Shown here in pieces: positions 16,119 through 23,020 of a DNA stretch of 23,020 nt (position 1 is the stretch's first letter; every line of letters starts with the position of its first letter). Made by a program: the position numbers and the translations under genes. Origin of the DNA: JAFGUF01 sp040883315 (GTDB lineage: Bacteria > Bacillota > Clostridia > Christensenellales > UMGS416); the NCBI GenBank assembly GCA_040883315.1, contig JBFLKU010000017.1:1-23020 (forward strand), in the 5' to 3' direction. A model generated the notes under the pieces. It worked only from the letters and a program-made list of their open reading frames with translations. It had not been told where the DNA came from and did not search any database.

Positions 16119-17519
16119 ATGGTATTTTCTAGCTTAACTTTTTTAGGGATTTTTCTTCCCTTAGCTCTATTTTTTAATTATATTTCAAAAACCATACGCT
16201 GGAAGAATTTCTTTCTGCTTATCTTTTCATTGATATTTTATAGCTGGGGAGAGCCTATCTGGGTGCTGGCGATGCTATTTACCACCACCATCAACTATAT
16301 ATGCGGGCTCTACATAGACAAAGCTAAAACCCAAAAAACAAAAAAAATAGTGCTCACAATCGGTACTATTGCCAGCCTGTCTATTCTGTTTTTCTTTAAA
16401 TATGCAGGATTTGTTGTAAATACGTTTTCCACCCTTTCAAATATAAAAATACAAACTGAATTCCCCGGGCTGCCCATAGGCATATCATTCTACACCTTCC
16501 AAACCATCACATACACAGTAGATGTATATAGAAAAAAGGTGAAAGTGCAAAAAAGCTATTTCAAGCTGCTGCTTTTTGTCAGCATGTTCCATCAGCTTAT
16601 TGCTGGCCCTATAGTACAGTATGGCGACATAGCAGAGGCTATTGACAACCGAGTGGAAACACCGGAACTATTTACATCCGGGATGAAACGCTTCATCATA
16701 GGCCTTGCAAAGAAGGTGCTGATAGCCAATGTATGCGCAGCAGCGCTGGACAACCTGATAATGGCAGGTGGCATAAACCAAATGTCATTTGCAGGGGCTT
16801 GGTATGCTATGGCAATCTTTGCATTTCAAATATATTTTGATTTTTCGGGATATTCCGATATGGCAATAGGAATGGGAAAATTTTTCGGTTTTACTTTCAG
16901 AGAAAATTTCAACTACCCATATATATCCTCCTCCATCTCAGAATTCTGGCGACGTTGGCATATGTCGTTGGGTGCATTTTTCAGAGAATATCTATATATT
17001 CCTCTTGGAGGAAATAGAGTAAGTAAATCGAGATTGGTTTTCAACCTGCTAATAGTATGGTTTCTTACAGGACTTTGGCATGGTGCAAGCTGGAATTTTG
17101 TAGTATGGGGTGTTTACTACGGAATACTTATTATATTTGAAAAGCTTACAAATCTTGATAAAGCAAAGATACCAAAGCTGATTTCCGTACCCATCACTTT
17201 AGGGCTGGTTTTAATTGGCTGGGCGTTTTTCTATTACACAGATTTAAGCTTGGCTATTGTACACATAAAAGCAATGTTCGGGCAGAATATTTCAGGGCTA
17301 ATAGACGGCAATACTATATTCTCGTTCAAGGATAATGTAGCACTCATTCCAATAGGCGTTTTCTGCTCTCTGCCTATATACAAATATATCGATACAAAGC
17401 TGGAAAACAATAAAATATATCAGGTTGTTCATCCGATTGTTTTGCTGTCTTTATTTGTATTAACCGTTGTTTATTTAGTCGGACAAACATTCAACCCGTT
17501 TTTATATTTCAGATTTTAA
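16119..17519 (+). CDS. MBOAT family membrane O-acyltransferase (AlgI/DltB-like)
   Basis: This 466-residue polytopic protein probably moves acetyl groups across the membrane for O-acetylation of an extracellular polymer. Hallmarks are YSWGEPIW near the start, GISFYTFQTITYTVDVYR, FHQLIAGPIVQY, YFDFSGYSDMAIGMGKFFGF, SEFWRRWHMSLG with His near 281, and the catalytic-type GLWHGASWNFVVWG with His near 321. About ten or more hydrophobic segments span it. The start is ATG 16119, preceded by GGGG; an upstream in-frame start at 16077 lies inside the promoter. The next gene follows 9 bases later and encodes the DHHW/AlgX-like extracytoplasmic partner, as in other two-gene polysaccharide acetylation systems. 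It is not DltB in a dlt operon, since dltA, dltC and dltD are absent. Confidence 0.93.
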   Translation: MVFSSLTFLGIFLPLALFFNYISKTIRWKNFFLLIFSLIFYSWGEPIWVLAMLFTTTINYICGLYIDKAKTQKTKKIVLTIGTIASLSILFFFKYAGFVVNTFSTLSNIKIQTEFPGLPIGISFYTFQTITYTVDVYRKKVKVQKSYFKLLLFVSMFHQLIAGPIVQYGDIAEAIDNRVETPELFTSGMKRFIIGLAKKVLIANVCAAALDNLIMAGGINQMSFAGAWYAMAIFAFQIYFDFSGYSDMAIGMGKFFGFTFRENFNYPYISSSISEFWRRWHMSLGAFFREYLYIPLGGNRVSKSRLVFNLLIVWFLTGLWHGASWNFVVWGVYYGILIIFEKLTNLDKAKIPKLISVPITLGLVLIGWAFFYYTDLSLAIVHIKAMFGQNISGLIDGNTIFSFKDNVALIPIGVFCSLPIYKYIDTKLENNKIYQVVHPIVLLSLFVLTVVYLVGQTFNPFLYFRF

Positions 17520-17528
17520 GGAGTGCAT

Positions 17529-18935
17529 ATGAAGATAGATAAAATTTTAGCTGCAATCTGCATAATAATTATGTGCTTCATAGGATTTGGTACTCTGTTT
17601 GCAGATAATAAAGCCGAGAAATTCTCCGAAAGTGAGAACAGAATGCTTGAGGGGCTGCCTGCATTTACATGGGATAATATAATAGAGGGCGAGTTTGCAT
17701 CCTCCTTTGAAAAATATATGATCGATAGAATCCCCTTCAGAGACTATATAATCGGTCTGCAAAGCATAATTGCACAAAGCATGTCCATAGTTACATTGGA
17801 GGATACATTCAACGTTATAGACACAAATGCTGTGCAGCAGATGGAGAACATGGACGAGGAAGAATTCGAAGATATCGAAAACACCCCAATAATTACTCCT
17901 GCACCTACCCCAGTGAGAACATTCAACAATACAATTGATGTTACTGCAACAATTAATGAACTGCCTGATACGCCAGAGCCTACTGCAACGCCAGACCCCA
18001 ATAAATTCAGCGGCTCAAAATATAGGTCGATATATTATTATGAAATAAATAATGAAAAAAAGTATACTTTGGCAAAGTATAGTACGCAGGATGTAATAAA
18101 CTATGCAGGCATACTAACCCAGCTCTCGGATTTGCTCCCAGCAGATGGACATACGGTATTTATCCATTCGCTGGAGAGTGCAAAAATGCGCCCTGTGTCC
18201 GGCAGCGTCAGCAAAGGCAAAGAAATCTCTATTACAGATGAAACTGTTGAAGTGCTGGAATACTACACCAAAGACAATGTAAAAATTTTCTCTGCACCTC
18301 TATCTTTGCAGGAGCCCATAAAAAGGCAAGAATATGTTTATTATCTTTCTGATATTCATTGGACTGTTGAGGGGCTGCACTATATATATTTAGATGCAAT
18401 GAATTCCATAGGTGTCACTCCACTGCAGTGGGATGAATATGACGTTACATATGAATACCCGTTTCTAGGCACATACTACCGTGCCAACAAGGAAAAACTA
18501 TACTCTGATAATCCCGACACACTGGCACTGATAGATTTTCCAGAGGCCGATACATTTTTGCACTATTTAGGTGACCATGCAGATGAGCTGCCTATTTTAG
18601 ATTTTAATGCCAAGTCCAACGATCGCTTCACAGTGCACTTCGGCGGCCCAAAAAAATTAGGCCCTCTAAGCGTGGTAAAAACCACCAGCAGCACTGGCAA
18701 AAACGCCTTGGTTATAATAGACTCTTTCGGACTACCATTTGCCAATATGATGATACCCCACTACGACAATGTATGCATAATGGATTTAAGATATATGTAT
18801 TTAAGCTCTGAAAAATATTATATTGAAGATATAGTAAATGAATATAATGTGGATGATATATTCGTAGTAGCCAGCGATTTAAATTCATTCGGCACATACT
18901 ACTACAAGGCAATGAAAGCATATATTAAAGACTAA
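17529..18935 (+). CDS. DHHW/AlgX-like extracytoplasmic SGNH-type acetyltransferase partner of the MBOAT protein
   Basis: This 468-residue protein has an N-terminal signal anchor (about 5-25) and is otherwise outside the cell. It belongs to the DHHW family related to AlgX/AlgJ, which transfers acetyl groups delivered by the MBOAT protein onto polysaccharide. It has SESENRMLEGLP and the FEKYMIDRIPFRD region typical of the N-terminus. A Pro/Thr linker lies around 118-158 (TPAPTP; TPEPTATPDP). The catalytic Asp-His pair is in SDIHWT (about 275-278), and the nucleophile Ser in IIDSFG (about 399). The start is ATG 17529, five bases after AAGGAG; a GTG at 17523 overlaps that ribosome site. A bidirectional terminator follows. 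Confidence 0.88.
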   Translation: MKIDKILAAICIIIMCFIGFGTLFADNKAEKFSESENRMLEGLPAFTWDNIIEGEFASSFEKYMIDRIPFRDYIIGLQSIIAQSMSIVTLEDTFNVIDTNAVQQMENMDEEEFEDIENTPIITPAPTPVRTFNNTIDVTATINELPDTPEPTATPDPNKFSGSKYRSIYYYEINNEKKYTLAKYSTQDVINYAGILTQLSDLLPADGHTVFIHSLESAKMRPVSGSVSKGKEISITDETVEVLEYYTKDNVKIFSAPLSLQEPIKRQEYVYYLSDIHWTVEGLHYIYLDAMNSIGVTPLQWDEYDVTYEYPFLGTYYRANKEKLYSDNPDTLALIDFPEADTFLHYLGDHADELPILDFNAKSNDRFTVHFGGPKKLGPLSVVKTTSSTGKNALVIIDSFGLPFANMMIPHYDNVCIMDLRYMYLSSEKYYIEDIVNEYNVDDIFVVASDLNSFGTYYYKAMKAYIKD

Positions 18936-18966
18936 AAAAGCTGAATTTAATAATTCAGCTTTTCAA
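18936..18966. terminator. Bidirectional terminator between DHHW and cyclophilin genes
   Basis: Arms AAAAGCTGAATT (18936-18947) and AATTCAGCTTTT (18952-18963) form a 12-bp stem with a TAAT loop. T runs on both strands serve the convergent genes. Confidence 0.88.
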
Positions 18967-18969
18967 TAA

Positions 18970-19662
18970 TTAATTTAATTTTGTAGGCTCTGGATAATCA
19001 TATCCGAATGTGTCCACTGTTATCGATTTAATTACCGGCGGGTCTATTGGCCTGTCCTGTGCTCCCGTAGGAACTAGTGAAAGCTGCATGCACACTTCTG
19101 TGCTGGCTTCATCCACTGTTTTGCCGAATCCGGCGTAGTCACCATCTAAAAATCTAGCATCGCCTACAACAAGGAAGAATTGTGATCCTCCTGAATTATA
19201 GCTAGCTGCTCTTGCCATAGATATTACACCCTCTGTATGGGCTATATCGTTTTCATGTCCGTTTGATGAAAATTCGCCCTCTATGCTATATCCCGGTCCG
19301 CCCATTCCTGTTCCATTTGGGTCGCCGCCCTGCAATACAAACCCTTGTATTATTCTGTGAAATATCACTCCGTCGTAGAAGCCGCTGTTTGCTAGGGAAA
19401 TAAAATTGCAAACGGTCTGCGGTGCTACCTGAGGATAAAGCTCTAGCTTTATTACATCACCTGATTCTAATGTTATTGTTGCAATTGGATTTTGTGGTAT
19501 ATCCATAAAACTGTCTCCTTGGTTTGGTTTTTCTGTCTGCTCCCCATTGTCCATTGATTGAAGTTCAGACTTTTTGCTTAGATATATTCCTAATATCATT
19601 GATGCAACTATAACACAAACCAACAGGAACATCAATATGCTTTTGCCTATAACACCTTTCAC
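18970..19662 (-). CDS. Membrane-anchored cyclophilin-type peptidyl-prolyl cis-trans isomerase
   Basis: This approximately 230-residue isomerase accelerates proline isomerisation in exported proteins. An N-terminal helix (about 6-28) anchors it outside the membrane, a polar linker follows, and the cyclophilin domain fills about 55-225. It contains APQTVCNFISLANSGFYDG, FHRIIQGFVLQGGDPNGTG with the catalytic Arg, GVISMARA, SGGSQFFLV and FLDGDYAGFGKTV. The final Trp region of classic cyclophilins is altered, as usual in bacterial forms. The start is GTG 19662, with GAGGG eight bases upstream. The ATG at 19677 begins the codons that form that ribosome site and has none of its own. It may help fold the surface enzymes nearby. 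Confidence 0.93.
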   Translation of the reverse strand: MKGVIGKSILMFLLVCVIVASMILGIYLSKKSELQSMDNGEQTEKPNQGDSFMDIPQNPIATITLESGDVIKLELYPQVAPQTVCNFISLANSGFYDGVIFHRIIQGFVLQGGDPNGTGMGGPGYSIEGEFSSNGHENDIAHTEGVISMARAASYNSGGSQFFLVVGDARFLDGDYAGFGKTVDEASTEVCMQLSLVPTGAQDRPIDPPVIKSITVDTFGYDYPEPTKLN

Positions 19663-19771
19663 TATAAATACCCTCATTAAAATTTTTATACATTGAAATT
19701 ATATTTTAAATTATAATCTATACCATGACGTATTTGTAAACAACTTGTATAAACTATTAGGTTTTTGTAAC

Positions 19772-19787
19772 ATATGAAATTTCATAT
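19772..19787. promoter_or_regulatory. Perfect 16-bp palindrome in a divergent intergenic region
   Basis: ATATGAAATTTCATAT reads the same on both strands. It lies in the 207-base gap between the cyclophilin and rluB genes, about 110 bases upstream of the first and 83 upstream of the second. It could be an operator, but the region is AT-rich and chance is possible. Confidence 0.35.
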
Positions 19788-19854
19788 TCCCAAAAATACC
19801 AGTTGCTCCAATAAAATCATTCGCTGATTATTATATCATATCATCACCTAATTA

Positions 19855-19869
19855 TGTTATAATATATTT
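19855..19869 (+). promoter_or_regulatory. Extended -10 promoter directly before rluB, implying a leaderless transcript
   Basis: TGT followed by TATAAT (19858-19863) forms an extended -10 box. Only six bases separate it from the ATG at 19870, so transcription would start at or next to the start codon. No -35 box of quality is seen, and there is no ribosome site. Confidence 0.6.
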
Positions 19870-20592
19870 ATGAGATTACAAAAATATATGGCAATGTGCG
19901 GTGTCGCCTCTAGGCGCAAATCAGAGGAGATGATACTAGCCGGGCGAGTAAAAGTGAACGATGTTTTGATAACGGAAATGGGCTTCGTAGTAGATGAAGC
20001 CACAGATGTTGTTAAAATTGACGGAATTGCAATACAAAGCCCTGACAAAAAATATTATTTTGCTTTTAACAAGCCACGGAAGATAATTGTATCTTCTGAT
20101 GATGAAAAACACAGAAAAAGTGTTTTGGATTATTTCAAAGATGTTGATTCTCGTCTGTTTACAGTAGGCAGGCTAGATTATGACAGCTCCGGGCTTATCT
20201 TTGTTACCAATGACGGTGAATTCGCCAACAGAGTGACGCATCCAAAATATGAATGCTCAAAAACATATGAAGTGGATATATCGGGCAATCTTTCAAAATA
20301 TGATATCGAACAGATGCAGTACGGTATGATAATAGATGGCTATCAAACATCTCCTGCAAAAGTGCAGGCTAAAAAGACCGGAACTGACAAGCAAACGCTA
20401 CAGATAACTATTAAAGAAGGGCGAAATAGACAAATAAGAAAAATGATTGAGAAAGCCGGTGCAAATGTAGAAAAGCTAGAAAGAGTATCGATTGGCTCGA
20501 TAAAGCTAAATGATTTGAAGCCGGGAGAGTATCGAAAGCTGAGCCACAGCGAAGTGGAATATTTCTACAATCTAAAAGAACACAAAAAATAA
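19870..20592 (+). CDS. rluB: 23S rRNA pseudouridine synthase, RluB/RsuA family
   Basis: This 240-residue cytoplasmic enzyme converts a uridine of ribosomal RNA to pseudouridine. The S4 RNA-binding domain comes first (MRLQKYMAMCGVASRRKSEEMI, split across about 1-45). The catalytic domain carries GRLDYDSSGL with the catalytic Asp at 103, THPKYECSKTYEV and EGRNRQIRKM. These fit RluB more than RluE or RluF, though the exact target uridine cannot be proved. The ATG at 19870 begins exactly where family members begin, yet there is no Shine-Dalgarno sequence; a TATAAT box ends six bases upstream, so the message is probably leaderless. A terminator follows immediately. Confidence 0.93.
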   Translation: MRLQKYMAMCGVASRRKSEEMILAGRVKVNDVLITEMGFVVDEATDVVKIDGIAIQSPDKKYYFAFNKPRKIIVSSDDEKHRKSVLDYFKDVDSRLFTVGRLDYDSSGLIFVTNDGEFANRVTHPKYECSKTYEVDISGNLSKYDIEQMQYGMIIDGYQTSPAKVQAKKTGTDKQTLQITIKEGRNRQIRKMIEKAGANVEKLERVSIGSIKLNDLKPGEYRKLSHSEVEYFYNLKEHKK

Positions 20593-20616
20593 AGGAGGCA
20601 AACGCCTCCTTTTTTG
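20591..20616. terminator. Bidirectional terminator between rluB and the LCP gene
   Basis: Arms AAAGGAGGC (20591-20599) and GCCTCCTTT (20604-20612) with loop AAAC. T runs on both strands; the genes converge here. Confidence 0.9.
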
Positions 20617-20620
20617 ATTT

Positions 20621-21784
20621 CTACTTATAGATGAATTCTACTAGCTGTTCGTTGTTTTTATCCAAATCCACTTGTATAATGCTCATTCCGTTATATCTGG
20701 CAAATTTCCAAGTTCCGTCAAAAGGCACGGTAGCGTACTGCATCTCTACATCCTTCATCGAGTACAATATCTTTGTATACTTGATTATTTCTTCCTGAGA
20801 CATATCCGTATAAATCATATCCGGCATCTTATCAATAATCTTTATAACATCTACGATATCCATATCTGATATCTTTTCTTTTAGTGCATCGAGTACTTCA
20901 TGCTGTCTTTCAATTCTGCCAAAATCTGAGTCTATTTTTCTAACCCGCATAAAGCATACAGCTTGTCTTCCATTTAAAAACTTCACGCCGGCACCATGTG
21001 CAACAAAGTTTTGATCCGTTGGATGATCATATGTGTAATTATATCTGGCTATTACGTCATTTACAGCATGTGTTTCTGCGTCTGTTAAATACACTCTTAC
21101 TCCTCCTAGTGCATTCACCAGTTTTTCAACTCCCCAATAGTCTGTAATCATATAATAGTCTATATCCAGCCTGAAGTTTTCTTCCATTATCTTCACTACG
21201 CCATCTGGATGATTATAATACTGCAGTGCTGCATTCAGCCTATTGTACCCTCCATCGCCGTTGTTCAGGTGGTCATAAAACACCAATATATCTCTAGTAT
21301 ATGATGATAGCTTAATTTCGTTGTTCACTTCGTCTATAGTCAGCACCATGTTTACGTCGCTTCTGGCATTGTCATATGAGTGCATTTTTTTGGAATCGCA
21401 CCCTATTATCAGTATGTTTGTTATGCCGTCAGGGTCTGGCGTAGGGCTAGGCGTGGCTGTGATACTTGGAGTCTCCTCGGCTGTAGGGCTGGGGGTAGAT
21501 GGTATGAAATCCGGAAGCCCCTCCACATCGTCTGTGTCTTCTGGCAGCTCTATTAGCTGGTTTGTTTGCATTTCGCCTTTGAATTCCAAATCGCCTAGTT
21601 TACTGTATAGGCTATAGATATATACAAATAGGGAAATAAGCAAAACCAAGAAAACAGATAGCATAATATATGTTATCTTTTTAAGATATACCTTCCTTTT
21701 CTTTTGGGGAGACTCATCTTCAATTTTTGCAATTTCTTTGCTATTTGCATCTATATTTTGTATTTCGTTTTTTTCTTTTTTCAT
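20621..21784 (-). CDS. LytR-CpsA-Psr (LCP) family cell-wall polymer ligase
   Basis: This 387-residue membrane protein has its catalytic part outside the cell. The family transfers polyprenyl-linked anionic polymers or polysaccharides onto peptidoglycan. A basic cytoplasmic tail (1-36) precedes a membrane helix (about 37-58). A Pro/Thr linker spans about 91-119 (STPSPTAEETPSITATPSPT). The LCP domain starts near 122: NILIIGCDS, ARSDVNMVLTID, SSYTRD (canonical form SIPRD), LGGVRVYL, FLNGRQAVCFMRVRK and DSDFGRIERQ, which hold the phosphate-binding Arg and Asp residues. The ATG at 21784 follows AAGGA by seven bases. With the GtrB-like transferase and MBOAT/DHHW pair it suggests a wall polymer is made and modified nearby. 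Confidence 0.95.
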   Translation of the reverse strand: MKKEKNEIQNIDANSKEIAKIEDESPQKKRKVYLKKITYIMLSVFLVLLISLFVYIYSLYSKLGDLEFKGEMQTNQLIELPEDTDDVEGLPDFIPSTPSPTAEETPSITATPSPTPDPDGITNILIIGCDSKKMHSYDNARSDVNMVLTIDEVNNEIKLSSYTRDILVFYDHLNNGDGGYNRLNAALQYYNHPDGVVKIMEENFRLDIDYYMITDYWGVEKLVNALGGVRVYLTDAETHAVNDVIARYNYTYDHPTDQNFVAHGAGVKFLNGRQAVCFMRVRKIDSDFGRIERQHEVLDALKEKISDMDIVDVIKIIDKMPDMIYTDMSQEEIIKYTKILYSMKDVEMQYATVPFDGTWKFARYNGMSIIQVDLDKNNEQLVEFIYK

Positions 21785-21992
21785 ATGATTGTCCTTAATG
21801 ATTTATGTCTTTTTGCAGCTTCACAGACTGCTGGATATAATTTCCGATTTTCCTTTATTATATTATCACATCTGCATCTATAATAAAAGAGATATAAATT
21901 TACTGTATGCACTATTCAATGCAAATGAGTATTACACAGCTATTATTTTGTATATTATGACTTTAAAAAATTATTTTTTAGACCAAATACAA

Positions 21993-22021
21993 TTGCTTTA
22001 TTTGCACAATAACTTTATAAT
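21993..22021 (+). promoter_or_regulatory. Promoter of the SPFH gene
   Basis: TTGCTT (21993-21998), 17 bases, then TATAAT (22016-22021). The ATG at 22053 follows 31 bases later with GGGGAGG as ribosome site. The rest of the 268-base gap (21785-21992) is AT-rich and must also hold the LCP promoter; a TATAAT on the minus strand at 21857-21862 lacks a good -35. Confidence 0.72.
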
Positions 22022-22052
22022 TTAATCAATAGACTAAGGGGAGGAAAAAAAT

Positions 22053-22871
22053 ATGCGTATAATACACAGCTTTTTCTATGTAGTAAAACAATATGAAAGA
22101 GCAATAAGAGAAACTTTTGGTAAATACTCAGGCTTCGTAAATCCGGGTCTTCACATTCAGCTGCCTATTATTCAGGTGACAAGAGTGCGCGACGTGCGTG
22201 AGCACACCATGGATATCAGACCGCAGGAAGTAATCACCAAAGACAATGTTGAGATAAAAGTGGATGGAATAATGTGGGTTCGTCCTGATATCAGCGAGGA
22301 ATACATTAAAAGAACATTCTACAATATCGATAATTGGAAGGCCGCTGTTATGGAGCTGGCTCAAACAAACCTACGTCAGGAGTTTGGTCACCTGACATTG
22401 GACGAAAGCCTGACCGCCAGAGAAAAGATATCTGACAATCTGCAAAGATCACTGGATGAGCTAACCGACAACTGGGGACTGAAAGTGACAAAAGTGGAGA
22501 TAAAGCTAATCGATCCTCCTGTGGATATAAAGGCTGCCATGCACAAGCAAAAGACTGCGGAGCAGGAACGCCGTGCTATGAAGCTTCTGGCTACTGGTAG
22601 ATTTGAAGCTGCAGAGCAGGATAAACTGGCATCTATTCAGCTGGCCGAGGGCAAAAAGGAGGCCGCTATTAAGGTGGCACAGGGTAAAGCAAAGGCAATA
22701 GAGCTGGTAAACGAAGCTGCTGAAAAATACTTTATAGGCAACGCAAAAGAGCTTAAAAAGTGGGAAACAGTTGAAGCTTCACTAAAAGACAATACAAAGG
22801 TTATTGTAACAAGTGATGGCATTTCACCAAACCTTTTCATCGGCGAAATACCGACAAAAGAGAACAAATAG
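22053..22871 (+). CDS. SPFH/Band 7 (stomatin-like) protein without an evident membrane helix
   Basis: This 272-residue protein belongs to the SPFH superfamily, whose members oligomerise at membranes and organise microdomains or control proteases. The SPFH domain spans about 8-165: VVKQYERAIRETFGKY, VNPGLHIQLPII, VITKDNVEIKVDGIMWVRP, LRQEFGHLTLDESLTAREKI and WGLKVTKVEIK. A long Ala/Glu/Lys-rich coiled coil (about 165-235) follows, then a short tail. Unlike classic stomatins, the N-terminus lacks a clear membrane helix: only IIHSFFYVV precedes the domain. No NfeD gene is adjacent. The start has a strong ribosome site, GGGGAGG. It is monocistronic, ended by the terminator at 22903. Confidence 0.9.
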   Translation: MRIIHSFFYVVKQYERAIRETFGKYSGFVNPGLHIQLPIIQVTRVRDVREHTMDIRPQEVITKDNVEIKVDGIMWVRPDISEEYIKRTFYNIDNWKAAVMELAQTNLRQEFGHLTLDESLTAREKISDNLQRSLDELTDNWGLKVTKVEIKLIDPPVDIKAAMHKQKTAEQERRAMKLLATGRFEAAEQDKLASIQLAEGKKEAAIKVAQGKAKAIELVNEAAEKYFIGNAKELKKWETVEASLKDNTKVIVTSDGISPNLFIGEIPTKENK

Positions 22872-22902
22872 TAATCCAAAATTATATAAATGTATATCTG
22901 TA

Positions 22903-22931
22903 AACCGCCTATTTAATGGCGGTTCTTTTTG
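22903..22931 (+). terminator. Intrinsic terminator of the SPFH gene
   Basis: Arms AACCGCC (22903-22909) and GGCGGTT (22918-22924), loop TATTTAAT, followed by CTTTTT. The right terminal repeat begins inside the end of the T-tract. Confidence 0.88.
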
Positions 22932-23020
22932 TATAAAGAAAACCCCTAGTTAGACTAGGGGTTCAAAAGAGCTTACAGCGATGAGGTAAGAAAAAGAAAA
23001 CTCCTTTTGATAAAATAAAG
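22929..23020. repeat. Right copy of 92-bp terminal inverted repeat (end of a dispersed element)
   Basis: This is the reverse complement of 6-97 with one mismatch (at 22945). It holds a perfect hairpin at 22941-22963 with arms AACCCCTAGT and ACTAGGGGTT around TAG. It begins right after the T-tract of the SPFH terminator and runs off the window. Its relation to the neighbouring terminator is the same as for the left copy. No coding sequence is visible. It is perhaps an end of an IS200/IS605-type element, but no transposase is seen. Confidence 0.8.

Noticed and set aside
21789..22025. A 78-codon open frame in the LCP-SPFH gap
   Set aside because: It starts with TTG, lacks a ribosome site, has AT-driven composition and covers the promoters of both neighbours.
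1..23020. A 23-kb composite transposon bounded by inverted insertion sequences
   Set aside because: The repeats extend outward, no transposase is seen, and the interior is ordinary chromosomal content such as nrdD, rluB and mscS. An assembly boundary at a repeat is simpler.
22929..23020. Group IIC intron starting after the terminator
   Set aside because: The terminator context fits, but the junction reads GTATAA rather than the GTGYG expected at a group II intron 5' end, and no domain V is visible.

Overview
The window is AT-rich DNA, most likely from an anaerobic Firmicute of the class Clostridia. The evidence is strong AGGAGG-type ribosome sites, frequent GTG and TTG starts, a class III (oxygen-sensitive) ribonucleotide reductase, a LytR-CpsA-Psr protein, L,D-transpeptidases, and many exported proteins with Pro/Thr linkers of the TPxPTP kind. 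There is no outer-membrane machinery. No rRNA, tRNA, CRISPR array, phage gene or intact transposase gene is visible. About 16 genes fill the window, and most concern the cell envelope.

Layout. 94-2067 (minus): a self-regulated GntR/YtrA-type repressor, an ABC ATPase and an ABC-2 permease, with a consensus promoter overlapped by a palindromic operator. 2077-7691 (minus): two tandem copies of a two-gene module. Each copy encodes an exported YkuD-type L,D-transpeptidase followed by a 402-residue single-pass membrane protein of unrecognised family built from three internal repeats. Both copies have the same promoter layout and non-ATG starts. 7772-11797 (plus), divergent from the modules: a lipoprotein phosphodiester glycosidase (NAGPA family) overlapping a membrane-anchored PIG-L deacetylase with a discoidin-like domain. 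11966-14062 (plus): nrdD. 14124-15958 (minus): GtrB/DPM1-type glycosyltransferase and MscS channel. 16119-18935 (plus): MBOAT acyltransferase and DHHW/AlgX-like partner, an O-acetylation pair for an envelope polymer. 18970-19662 (minus): membrane-anchored cyclophilin. 19870-20592 (plus): RluB-type pseudouridine synthase, apparently on a leaderless mRNA. 20621-21784 (minus): LCP protein. 22053-22871 (plus): SPFH/stomatin-like protein.

The window begins and ends in the same 92-bp sequence in inverted orientation (91/92 identical, containing a 10-bp hairpin). Each copy directly follows the T-tract of an intrinsic terminator and its body runs out of the window. This looks like one end of a dispersed element, and probably explains why the assembled sequence stops at both sides.

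The best candidate for an undescribed system is the duplicated L,D-transpeptidase/partner module (2131-7620) with its divergent glycosidase/deacetylase operon (7847-11723). Together these look like an exported apparatus acting on peptidoglycan and on an amino-sugar-containing surface polymer or glycolipid. The joint role is inference; the gene families, promoters and duplication can be read from the sequence. No stretch longer than 300 bases lacks a gene.
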